64,000 nt of DNA from Desmodus rotundus (taxonomy: Eukaryota; Chordata; Mammalia; Chiroptera; Phyllostomidae). Under the pieces are notes generated by a model that ran no database searches, had not been told where the DNA came from, and saw nothing but the letters and a program-made list of their open reading frames with translations. The translations under genes were made by a program, and so were the position numbers. The first letter of the stretch is position 1. The number at the start of each line of letters is the position of its first letter. Location of the stretch: contig NC_071396.1 of NCBI RefSeq assembly GCF_022682495.2, positions 22,751,735 through 22,815,734 on the forward strand. The letters are read 5' to 3'. Shown here one piece after another: positions 12,261 to 21,277 of this stretch.

Positions 12261-13881
12261 GCCCCTGCCCTAACTGTGGACCTTCTCTAGTTCTTGTTTC
12301 CTATTTGGAAAAAGGGGCTGAGGCTGCCGTTTGTCCTGGAGGCCACAGAGTGGCAGTGGGGCACGGGTCCACCTCCCTGCCCACAGCACCCTGAATGCAG
12401 GGGCATGCGGGGCTTTGGCCACCAGTGTGGCTCGGTCGGGCCCCCTCGTGCCCCTCTGCAGCTCTGTCCCCACTGGGCCCGCTGCTTCTGCAGAGGCCCC
12501 TGGCTGACATCCCCTCGCCTTTCATTTTAAGACGAGGGAGCTGCCCGTTTTATCTCGCTGTGGGCACATGGAGCCAGGTACTTTTCCTCTCTTCCCGTCA
12601 TGCTGGCCTCTGATTCTCGACCCCCGCTACCCTGTCTTCTCTTCCTTCCTCTCTGGGCTGCCCTCTCCCGTCAGCGTGTGGGTGCTGGGTACCCAGGGGG
12701 CCAGCAGGGCGGCACTGGTCTCCAGGGATTAGCACCTCCAGCCTGCCTTCGGTTTTTCTGAGCTGGCTGTGCTGAGATGGGGCCAGGTGCCATCTGTCTG
12801 TCCATGGGCTGCCACGGATGTCCCAGGGGGAGGTGAGAGGGGACAAGGACCCCCCAGCCCCTCCCCTCGTGCTCTCCCTACTCCCTCCCGCCGCAGCAAT
12901 GCTGCAGTGCACACGGCTCCCAGCTCCCGGCACGTGGACACCCAGAGCAAACCCAGAGGGCCTGGCGGCAGAAGGGGAGGAGCGCGGCATGCGGGGTCAC
13001 AGGCCTGGGCTGTGGGCTGTGTCACTTCAGCAGGTAACTGGCAGGCCTGCCAAAGGACGTGGTGGATGGCACCAGGGATTCTAAACCGGGCGAGTGTGTG
13101 TGTGTTTGGGGGGGGGGGGGGTCTGCCTAAGACGATCAGCTGGGGAGGGCAGCCACCGTGTTCTAACAGGTCCTTCTAGGGAGGGAGTCAGGCACCGTTA
13201 ACCCCCCTTCCCCCCCAGCACACTCGTGGACAAGACAGAGCCAGCTGCCACGCTGGGACTGCAGGGCGAGCAGAGGACGATTTCACGGTTTCCTTTGACA
13301 TCATATTCATCGCGGGCCTAACGAGGTCACGTCGACACGTGCCTCTGCTGCTGTCTGCCGCCTGGGCTCAGGCTGCGGTGTGACTTCTGCCTTCTCTTTG
13401 GGTTGGAAGGAGCCAGACCCTTATCCTTCAGGGCCGCACGCGGCCCTCTGGCTTCTCCGCGGACTCTCGTCCTCTCAGGCCTGTGGCCAAGGCCCTCCAG
13501 AGGTCAAGAGGGACCCTGTGTCACTGCCTTTGGTTTGCATGCTTCGCTGGGTTCCCGGTGTTCCCTATGTGCTAAGACAGGATTGCAAAAATGGCACCGT
13601 TCCCAGGCCCAGCCCCGTCTGTGTGTCCACAGCTGGGCGTTTATTCTGGTTTGCAGGTACGCACGGAGGGCTAAGTCCAGGGTCATGAGGAGTGGGAGGC
13701 CTGGGCAGAGTGGGTCCCACCAAGCCTCACCGTTCCAGGCACACCGCACCGTGTGGTCCTGCCTGGGCCGCAGGCCCCTAGAGGGGTCCGAGCTCCAGAC
13801 CCAGCCCGGCCTGTCCGACCTGTCCTCTGCCTTCTCCTCTGTCTCACCATTTTCTTTGGAGCACCTCAGTGCTTTGGACCT

Positions 13882-14045
13882 TCTCACTCACTCATTCATT
13901 CACTCACTCACTCATTCACTCACTCATTCATTCACTCACTCACTCATTCAATCACTCTCACTCACTTATCCACTCACTTATTCACTCACTCACTCATTCA
14001 CTCACTCACTCACTCATTCAATCACTCACTCACTCATTTATTCAA
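13882..14045 (+). repeat. (TCAC/TCAT)n microsatellite, interrupted
   Basis: About 160 bases of CTCA/TTCA tetranucleotides with variants CATT and CAAT. It is open in several frames and yields a spurious SLTH/SFTH repeat peptide. An old interspersed-repeat tail (TTATTCAACTTCTGTTGA) follows it. Confidence 0.95.
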
Positions 14046-15375
14046 CTTCTGTTGACTCTGTTCTAAGCAGAAGATATAACAAGGAGCAAAAGAGACAAAT
14101 CCCTGCCCTAGGGGACCTTACTGCACCCTCCGGTAACCTCTCTTCAGGGGATCACCAGAAACGACAGAGCCCCCACCGACTCCCTCTGGAATTACCCAAG
14201 ACTGCCCTGGTGCCCCTCGGTAGCCGGGAGCCTGGTCCCTGCTCCCCCGAGCCCTACCGTCCTCACTAGCTCTCCCAGCAGGGTCCTTCTGCCTCAGCAC
14301 ACCTTTCCTTCTAAGTATTTGGTCAAGACAAAAACAACTTCCAAGCTCATGTATATTTAAATAGTTAGCTTGCAGCTTTTTTCCTGTCTCCCCAAAGCCT
14401 TCTCTCCTCCCTCCAATGCCTTCCGCTCAGCCTCCGCCTCACACCGCCCTCAGGGCCAGACCTCCATCACAGGAGGGTCAGAAGCGGTGGCGGAGCCAGA
14501 CAGTGCCCAGGTGTGCATGCAGCCTGGCCAAGGGCAGCCACTGTCCAGCTTCATGCACCAGCTCTGCGACCTTGGGCTTGTTCTCCATGAGCCTGCGCTC
14601 CCACAGCGGTGAAGTGAGCATCCCCGTCCCTCTTCCGTTGGCTGTGGCAAGAGTGAAATCTAGCCACGTAAATGCTCATGGTCACGCTTGATGCAGAGAA
14701 GACCCTCCACTGGGCACGTCAGTCTTCTGTTCGGTCAAGTGCATCCTTGGAACACCCTTCTGGAAGGCCAGGATGACCACACACCCTTTTCATTGCTCAG
14801 ATTCCCCACAAATGGCCCCTTTCTCTGTTACCTTTCTTGGAGGAAGCACTAGGGTGTCCTGGGGAACTTGCCAGGGCCGGCAGCAAGTTGAGGACATCCC
14901 AAGGAGCCGGAGGAAGAACCAGTATCCCAGGAGGTCCGGCATGGGCCTGACGTGTTGGGGGAAGAACTCCAGGGGTGTGGTTGGAGCGCTGGCGGGCAAG
15001 TGGGAAAAGCAGTGACACTGAGGAGGAAGTCAGCAAATTTCCTGGGTGGCCCAAACACTCTGGTCCCTGCGCCTGAAGCAGACCTGCTGAGGTGGGCAAG
15101 CCTCAGACAGCTGCTCAGGGCTTCTCACTACGCACCCCACCCCCATCACGTCCCACCAGAGTGGGGAATCATGTCTGCTGTCCTTCCTCTACCCACGTGG
15201 AGGCTTCAAAAACACAGCTTCTTGGGAAAAATAGGCACAATGTCAAAATGAAACAAGAACTGCGGTCGTGAGGGCTGCTGTTTTGATAACAGCCGTCTGG
15301 TAAGTCAGCTCCAGGAAGTGGGGGACAGAGCCTGGGAGGAGGGGTAGGCGGACATGGTGGGGCGTGTGACTAGGT

Positions 15376-15490
15376 CATTACTGGGCACCCACCCGAGCTC
15401 AGGCACTGGGCATCGGCCCATGCGGTCCTCACCCCAACTCTGTGAATTTCATACTATCACCTCCTATTGATCAGCGGGGAGACTGCCGTT
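15376..15490 (+). repeat. Probable MIR-family fragment
   Basis: ATTACTGGGCACCCACCCGAGCTCAGGCACTGGGCAT, GGTCCTCACCCCAACTCTG and CACCTCCTATTGATCAGCGGGG follow the central MIR order. It directly abuts the MLT1 LTR at 15499, suggesting the LTR inserted into it. Confidence 0.5.
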
Positions 15491-15498
15491 CACAGGGT

Positions 15499-15850
15499 GC
15501 TACAGACCGAATGTTTCTATCCCCCTCTCCCCCAAAATCATATGCTGAAACCTAAGTCCCAGAGATGGTGTTAGCAGGTGGGGCCTCTGGGAAGCCCAGG
15601 TCAGGAGGGCGGAGCCCTCGTTTTGGGATGTGTGTCTTAGAAAGAAGACCCCGGAGATCGCCCCCCATCCCCTGCAATGTGGGAACGCAGTGAGAAGACA
15701 GCCATCTGTGAACGAGGAAGCAGCCTTCACCACTCCCAAATCTGCCTGTACCTTCATCTGGGACCCCTGGGCCCCGGCGCTGGGAGAAATGCGTGTCTGC
15801 TGTTTAAGCCGCCAGCCAGTGCTGTGCTGTTAGAGCAGGCCGCACGGGCC
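15499..15850 (+). mobile_element. MLT1-type solo LTR (ERVL-MaLR), plus strand
   Basis: TGCTACAGACCGAATGTTT at the start, then CCCCCAAAATCATATGCTGAAA, GTGGGGCCTCTGGGAAG, GGAGCCCTCGTTTTGGGA, CATCTGTGAACGAGGAAGC, and TGCTGTTTAAGCCGCC near the end reproduce the MLT1 LTR order. An ancient MaLR LTR shared by placental mammals; no internal region seen. Confidence 0.8.
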
Positions 15851-16185
15851 CAGCAGGACAGAGAGCGTTAGTCACTCGCTCCATGTTGCCGCCACATGAC
15901 TCATGGAGCCGGAACCCATCCAGGGCCTCACTGTGGCTGGACAGCAAGTATTTCGGAGTCATAATCTGAGGCTCTGAGTTTTATATAATTGTTTACATTC
16001 CTCAGAGTACTCACATTGTTGTCTGATCGCTGCGTCAGTCTTGGAAGGGAGACGAGGCAAGTTACCAGTGGAAAGCAGACCCAGAAAAATGGAAGCTTTG
16101 CAGAGGTCCGTTTATACAATAAAAGGACCAGGGAAGGGGCCAGCTCTCGCCCACCCCCAACCCCAGGTGCAGGAGCCGTCGTCCC

Positions 16186-16612
16186 CTGTGTCCACTGGGG
16201 GAACGTTCCAAGACCCCCAGTGGATGCCTGAGAACACGGGAGGTACTGTGCCCGGGGTGTGGTGCTGTTTTCCTACTCTTGCTGGCTCCGCGTGGGTGCG
16301 TCCGCACTCCCAGTATCACTGGTCATGCCCTTTGGGGCAACGGTGAAGTGAAGTAACGGTGGACACAAGCACAGCCGTGCGGCCATAAGCCTGAAACCAA
16401 GATGGCTCCCGCGTGATTGACAGACAGGGAGCGCCTGCACCGTGGATGCGATGGACAAAGGGCTAGCTCCCGACCCGGGTGGGACAGAGCAGGGTGGTGG
16501 GACGTTGCACCGGGCTCCTCAGAACAGCGCACAGTTTGAAACTCATGAATTGTTTATATCTGGAGTTTTCCATGTAGTATTTCAGACCCCAGAAAGTGGA
16601 ACTGCGTAAGGG
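16186..16612 (+). mobile_element. Tigger-type (TcMar) DNA transposon relic
   Basis: The left part has CCACTGGGGGAACGTTCCAAGACCCCCAGTGGATGCCTGAGAACACGGG. The right part has TTTTCCATGTAGTATTTCAGACC, then GTGGAACTGCGTAAGGGG. These are the two ends of Tigger/MER44-like elements. The middle is short and altered, so it is a non-autonomous relic without transposase. Confidence 0.65.
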
Positions 16613-16980
16613 GAGGTGCCGTAACTGTTACTCCACCTCTCATCCTTGACAGACACCTCTCCTGGTCTGTTTTAGCGGAGTGCTCAGGAACAGTGAGACC
16701 TTCAGTTTGGGTGGGAAAGTGTCTGAGTGGACGAGGCTGGTCCGGGGTGCAGGGGCGAGTGTTTTTAAAGGTGACTGCCTTTGCAACTTTTGTTGTGTGT
16801 GTCACCCCTTCATGTACACCAGCCTTTGTCATGTGACATCTAGGCGCGGTGACAGATTTCACGTCTGTATCAGCCAACAAATCACTCTGTGGTCCTCGTT
16901 TCCTGTAAACAACGTCAACTCAGGGCCTGATCCAAAATTATTGGATTGCCAACGACTGTGTTGCATTAGCTTGAGGAAGA

Positions 16981-17025
16981 CCACACACGTGCACACGCGT
17001 GCACACACGTGCACACGCGCGCACG
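16981..17025 (+). repeat. CACGTG/CACGCG purine-pyrimidine alternating tract
   Basis: Alternating CACACGTGCACACGCGTGCA units over about 45 bases. Such alternation can adopt left-handed Z-DNA; E-box cores (CACGTG) recur within it. Confidence 0.8.
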
Positions 17026-17172
17026 GAGTTTACCCTGACGCATTCCTAAGAAGCAAGCCCTGCAGCCGCTGCTGCACTGTGTAGCTGACACTATGCTCGG
17101 GATCCCTGGCCGGCTTTCTGCATACTTCCTAAGTGCTCCAGAGAGAGGCTGTGTTGGAAGGTACCATTTAGA

Positions 17173-17372
17173 GCAGCGGTCCCCAACCCTTTTTGGCACC
17201 GGGGACCGGTTCTGCGGAAGACAATTTTTCCACCGGGTGGCAGCGGGGGACGAGGCAGAACTCAGGCAGTAATGCCAGCGAAGCCCGCTCCTCACCTCCT
17301 GCCGTGTGGCCTGGTTCCTCACAGGCCGCGGACCTGTGCCAAGTGGGGGCCCCAGATTTTGAGAACTAACCG
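17173..17372 (+). mobile_element. hAT-like DNA transposon relic with decayed inverted ends
   Basis: It opens with CAGCGGTCCCCAACCCTTTT, GGCACCGGGGACCGGTT and GGAAGACAATTTTTCCACC. It closes with GGTTCCTCACAGGCCGCGGACC and TGCCAAGTGGGGGCCCC, partly the inverted complement of the opening. This matches a common mammalian hAT non-autonomous family whose name I do not recall with certainty. Likely 8-base flanks are degraded. Confidence 0.6.
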
Positions 17373-17819
17373 TAGTCTGGACCCAGTTTTGGTATGTTAC
17401 CTGATGGGCAACCTTGACGCCGCCCGCAGCTGCCCAGTGAGATGGTGTGAGTTGTCCCAGCCGACCACACAGATGACCACACGGCTGGGCCCGAGGGGTG
17501 TTGGGAGCACAACCAGGACTCGCCCTCGGCTCCTTGACCGGCTGCAGATGGAGTCGGTTACCAGCCGCTTAGCTGGAGGGGAGAGGTTAAACGAGGAAAA
17601 CATGATTGGAGCTCTTCGGTGGCCGAGGGGCTGATTCTACAACTGAGAGCGGGACCCCAGGTGTTTGTCCCGCAGATGTGCTTGTTCTGCACATCGGCCC
17701 CTGGAAGAAGGAAGAAAAGCATGTGGGAGAAATGATTAGTTTAGTGGAAGGCACAGGCCAGCTGCAGCTGGCACAGAGAATAATGGTTCAGCCATTTTCC
17801 TTATCACCCTTTTGTGGAA

Positions 17820-18060
17820 CGTAATTTTTGATGCCTCAAATGCGAGGAATATTTTTGTGGTGATGCAGGACATTCCTTTTACATATTTAGACCTATTTGA
17901 TTTAGCCTGAAGATAAGGTATTTCATAATTTTAAACCTTTAATTCAAAATATTAAATGGTTCACAGCTCTGTCACAAAACTGCTGATGATTTGGACCAAA
18001 AAATGCCAATGTAGGCTCAAAATGCCGTTTTCATCTCAAAAGGAATGTCTCCATCTCTAA
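17820..18060. other. AT-rich unique block, possible conserved non-coding element
   Basis: A 240-base AT-rich island in GC-rich intron sequence. It has several TAATT/ATTTA motifs (for example CATAATTTTAAACC, AATTCAAAATATTAAATGG), no repeat signature and no low-complexity run. Composition alone suggests a possible intronic enhancer; nothing here proves it. Confidence 0.3.
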
Positions 18061-19204
18061 CAGGTGGACTTCGGGGAGCACACAAAGCCACCCTATTCTT
18101 CCCAGAAGGGTGGCAGTCGGGGTCCATACCACATGTGGGTGCCCCTGCCTCCGGGCCTATGGTCGTGAAGCGGGTGGGGTGGAAGGGGCGGCTCTCGCAG
18201 GAGCTGACACCCAAGTGGGCCGCAGGACAGGCTGTCTCCAGTGTGCCACCACCTGTGTGTGAGGTCCCCTCCCTCTGTGGAGACCCTTCCTTCTATGTGG
18301 TAGGAGAGGCTGCAGGGCCTGCCCAGGGTCACACAGCCAGCCGCTGTGTGCAGGGGGGAACAGAAGCATAGACGAGAGAAAGGGCCAAGAGGCGGTCCCA
18401 GGGAGTTGCCACCAGCTCAGAAAGGGAAGGGTGGAGGAAACTGGACAAAAGAAGATCCAGACCCCGCTCACCCAAGCCTGGGTGCGGTGGTCTGGGAGGT
18501 GCCCTCCTCCATGGCCCACCCATTCTTCAAGTGGTCTGAATTCACTGGCAGTCCCCACCCCAGCACTCAGCATGCCCACCCTGCTTGGCTTTGCAGACGC
18601 CCTTCCCTCGCATCTCCCCCTTCGAAACACAACTTCCGCTCTTCTGGTCACTGCTGGAAAGGGGGTGTGTTTCCTAGCTTGGGGCGGGGGATCTTTGGCG
18701 AGATCTGAACACTATCCAACCACTCTCCACGCCACCCTGGGCCTGGGGGAGTGGGTGGCCCTTTCCTCCCCTTCCATGACGCGCCCCCCCCCCCCCATGG
18801 TATGGCTGATGTTTGTAAATCAAAACTAGACAGATAACGGGGAGCCAGGTACTTTCCCTCTTTCTTCATTAAGCAGTTGGCCAGGCCAGAGTTTGATGGG
18901 GGAATTCATTTTGAAATGGCCTGGGAGGCAAAATTACTTTGAAAATAACTTTTGGAAGAGAAAATTTCATTCTGCTCCCTCAGTACAACGTAGCAACCGA
19001 GATGCTGGTTTTCTTCCTCTTGGGGAGCTACCCCTGAGTAACTTATGGCTTCGCCCACCTGAGGCTGCCAGGCTTTGCTGAAACGAAATGACTTTCACGA
19101 AGGGTGGGTGTGGAGTTTCAGGCTGTCCTTGCTTGCGGGGTGCCTCTCTTCCTGCCAGGGACACTGAGACCAGCTGGTGCCGGCGGTGCCAGGGCAGCCT
19201 GGTG

Positions 19205-19310
19205 CCCTTCCCAACAATGACTGATGGAAGAGAACACGATGATGACTTCTCTCTCTGGGCCTCAGTTTCTTGTTCTGCAAAATGGGGGCGATCAGAGCAT
19301 CTGACACCCA
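19205..19310 (+). repeat. MIR SINE fragment
   Basis: TGATGACTTCTCTCTCTGGGCCTCAGTTTCTTGTTCTGCAAAATGGGGGCGATCAGAGC is the characteristic MIR core segment. Confidence 0.65.
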
Positions 19311-19399
19311 CAGCCCAGCTGTCTGTGGGCTTCTGTAACGTCTCAGGAAAAGTTCCCAGGTTCCATGTACCTGCCCAGGACCGGCACTCTGCTGGCTGC

Positions 19400-19560
19400 A
19401 CCCACGTGTCCCCCATTCATGCTGCCCCACACACAGCCTTGCGAAGCAGGTGATACAGTGCCGGTTTTACAGTAGAGACAGGAAGAACTTGTCTAAGACT
19501 GCAGTTAGCTAGAAGTGAATCGAGGCTTTCCACTCTCCAAATCCGTGTCTGGATCTAAAA
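19400..19560 (+). repeat. MIR-family fragment (3' part)
   Basis: CCTTGCGAAGCAGGTGATACAGTGCCGGTTTTACAGTAGAGACAGG, CTTGTCTAAGACTGCAGTTAGCTAGAAGTGAATCGAGGC follow the MIR 3' order. Separate from the copy just upstream. Confidence 0.6.
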
Positions 19561-20010
19561 CCTTGGTGTCTTGTATGCATTGTTGGTCTTTTACATTTTT
19601 GAAAAAATTTTCAATCACAGTTGACCTTTAATATTCTATTAGCGCCAGGGGCATGGCATAGTGGTCAGACATTTATATACCTACAGAGCCTCCCCGGAAG
19701 TCTAGTACCCACCTGGCACCGTACACAGTTATTACAGTATTATTGACTATGTCCCCTGTGCTGAGCTTTACCTCCCTGGTTGTCCGTCTTCATTTTGCTG
19801 CGGGAAGCTGGATTTTCCGAGGCTGCCTCTACCAGTAGCAGAGGGAGGCCGGGGGAAGCGGACTTCTGAAGAACGTGCCCAGCTTTTAGTGGACATCACT
19901 GCACAGCTGCAGTAGAAGCCAAGCTTGTCTCCCACAGGTCTCTGCATGCTGCCAGCCGGCTTAAGTCACTCCGTGGCATAAAAAGCCATAGCTCTTAAGA
20001 CTATATTTAT

Positions 20011-20191
20011 GGCCCTGGCCAGGTAGCTCAGTTGGTTGGAGCATCATCCCAATTCACCAAGGTTGCGGGGTTAATTCCCAGTCAGGGCACGTACAAGGAT
20101 CAATGAATGAATGCATGCCTGAGTGGAACAACAATCGGTGATTGTCTCTCTCTCCCTTCCTCCCTCTCTCTAAAATTGGCTTTGTAGAAAG
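20011..20191 (+). mobile_element. VES-type bat SINE, plus strand, with imperfect target duplication
   Basis: Starts GGCCCTGGCCAGGTAGCTCAG TTGGTTGGAGCATCATCC, has a B box in GGGGTTAATTCCCAGTCAGGG, then a CT-rich tail and TCTCTAAAATTGGC. Flanks GACTATATTTAT (19999-20010) and GACTATATAAAT (20192-20203) look like a target-site duplication with changes in two adjacent bases. It lies about 660 bases before PGBD5 exon 2. Confidence 0.88.
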
Positions 20192-20204
20192 GACTATATA
20201 AATG

Positions 20205-20275
20205 AATGTAAATATATATATATACACACAAATGTTGTTAATGTGTGTGTATACATATATATCTGTGCGTGTTTC
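20205..20275 (+). repeat. TA/TG dinucleotide tract
   Basis: ATATATATATACACACA and GTGTGTGTATACATATATAT immediately downstream of the VES copy; a typical microsatellite grown from the SINE flank. Confidence 0.8.
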
Positions 20276-20849
20276 TAAAGACTGCCCCTGCATTAGTTAA
20301 AGATTGTGAGGTTTTTACTGCATTGACGCAATTGTCTAAACTGGTCCCTTTGGGTTTCTTCGCTAACAGATTCAAAGTTACCACGCGCAGAATGCCTGAT
20401 AAAGACCGCAGTCTCACCTGGATGGAACGTTTTTGGCCCCAAGTGGTGGGAGAATTCTTATTTACAGTTACCTCCACTCACAAGAAAACAAATGCAGGGG
20501 CCACGGCCAGGTTCCTTTTTAAGAATTCCATAGGCTTTGTGTCTCTAATAGGCCCTCTCCCCGACTACACACTGTTCCTTACTCTTTGGGTCAGCTTTTC
20601 TGAATGGGCCAGATTTGTAAGAAAAGGGTGTGTGCAGAATGAAGAGGGGCCCCGGGTGGTGTGTGAGGACCCAGGGGACTGGGAACTGGGGAGCAGGGGA
20701 GCTTCGGGGTGGGGTGTATGAGCCCCCCGCCCCGCCAAGGGTGTCGGGAATGGCGGAAAGTGGGCAGAGAGGCAGCGATGGGAGCGCGTCCCCATCCTGG
20801 ATGGAGTGTGACTTTATAGCAATAAGCACTTGGCCTGTCTTTGTTTCAG

Positions 20850-21277
20850 GCCCCACCCGAAAGATGCCCCCCAGCGCCAGCGCCATGGACTTCTTCCAGC
20901 TCTTCGTCCCCGACAACGCCCTCAAGAACATGGTGGTGCAGACGAACATGTATGCCAAGAAGTTCCAGGAGCGCTTCGGCAGCGACGGCGCCTGGACGGA
21001 GGTGACGCTGGCAGAGATGAAGGCCTTCCTGGGCTACATGATCTCCACCAGCATCTCCCACTGCGAGTCGGTCCTCAGCATCTGGAGCGGAGGCTTCTAC
21101 AGCAACAGGAGCCTCGCGCTCGTCATGAGCCAGGCCCGCTTCGAGAAGATCCTCAAGTACTTCCACGTGGTGGCCTTCCGCTCCAGCCAGACCACGCACG
21201 GCCTCTACAAGGTCCAGCCCTTCCTCGACTCCCTGCAGAGCGGCTTTGACTCGGCCTTCAGGCCATCCCAAACCCAG
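20850..21277 (+). CDS. PGBD5: PGBD5 exon 2 (first coding exon in window)
   Basis: The acceptor is CTTTGTTTCAG ending at 20849 and the donor is CAG|GTGAGG after 21277. The exon is 428 bases. It starts with two bases of a split codon and then reads [10 protein letters not shown], so one base comes from exon 1; it ends on a full codon. It encodes 142 residues of the N-terminal part of the piggyBac domain, including [44 protein letters not shown] and [17 protein letters not shown]. Codon third positions are strongly G/C. The reading frame also stays open upstream of the acceptor back to about 20630, so the acceptor, not a stop, sets the exon start in this model. Confidence 0.95.

Larger units (their letters stand above)
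1..20849 (+). other. PGBD5: PGBD5 intron 1 (3' part)
   Basis: The whole stretch before the exon 2 acceptor has no exon that continues PGBD5. It holds repeats listed separately (MER5, MIRs, VES, MLT1, Tigger, other hAT, simple repeats), a CpG-rich patch at about 2330-2750 and an AT-rich block at about 17820-18060. The remaining sequence (for example 475-2300, 2750-3760, 4000-5770, 7500-8960, 9200-11900, 12050-13880, 14100-15370, 17370-17820 and 18060-19200) shows nothing I can name. It is GC-rich with frequent chance open frames. Confidence 0.8.

Noticed and set aside
13403..14269. 288-codon open frame with SLTH/SFTH repeats
   Set aside because: The length comes from the TCAC/TCAT microsatellite, which is open in several frames.
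20830..21249. 139-codon frame overlapping PGBD5 exon 2 in another frame, and a 176-codon antisense frame
   Set aside because: Both are shadows of the GC3-rich PGBD5 exon.
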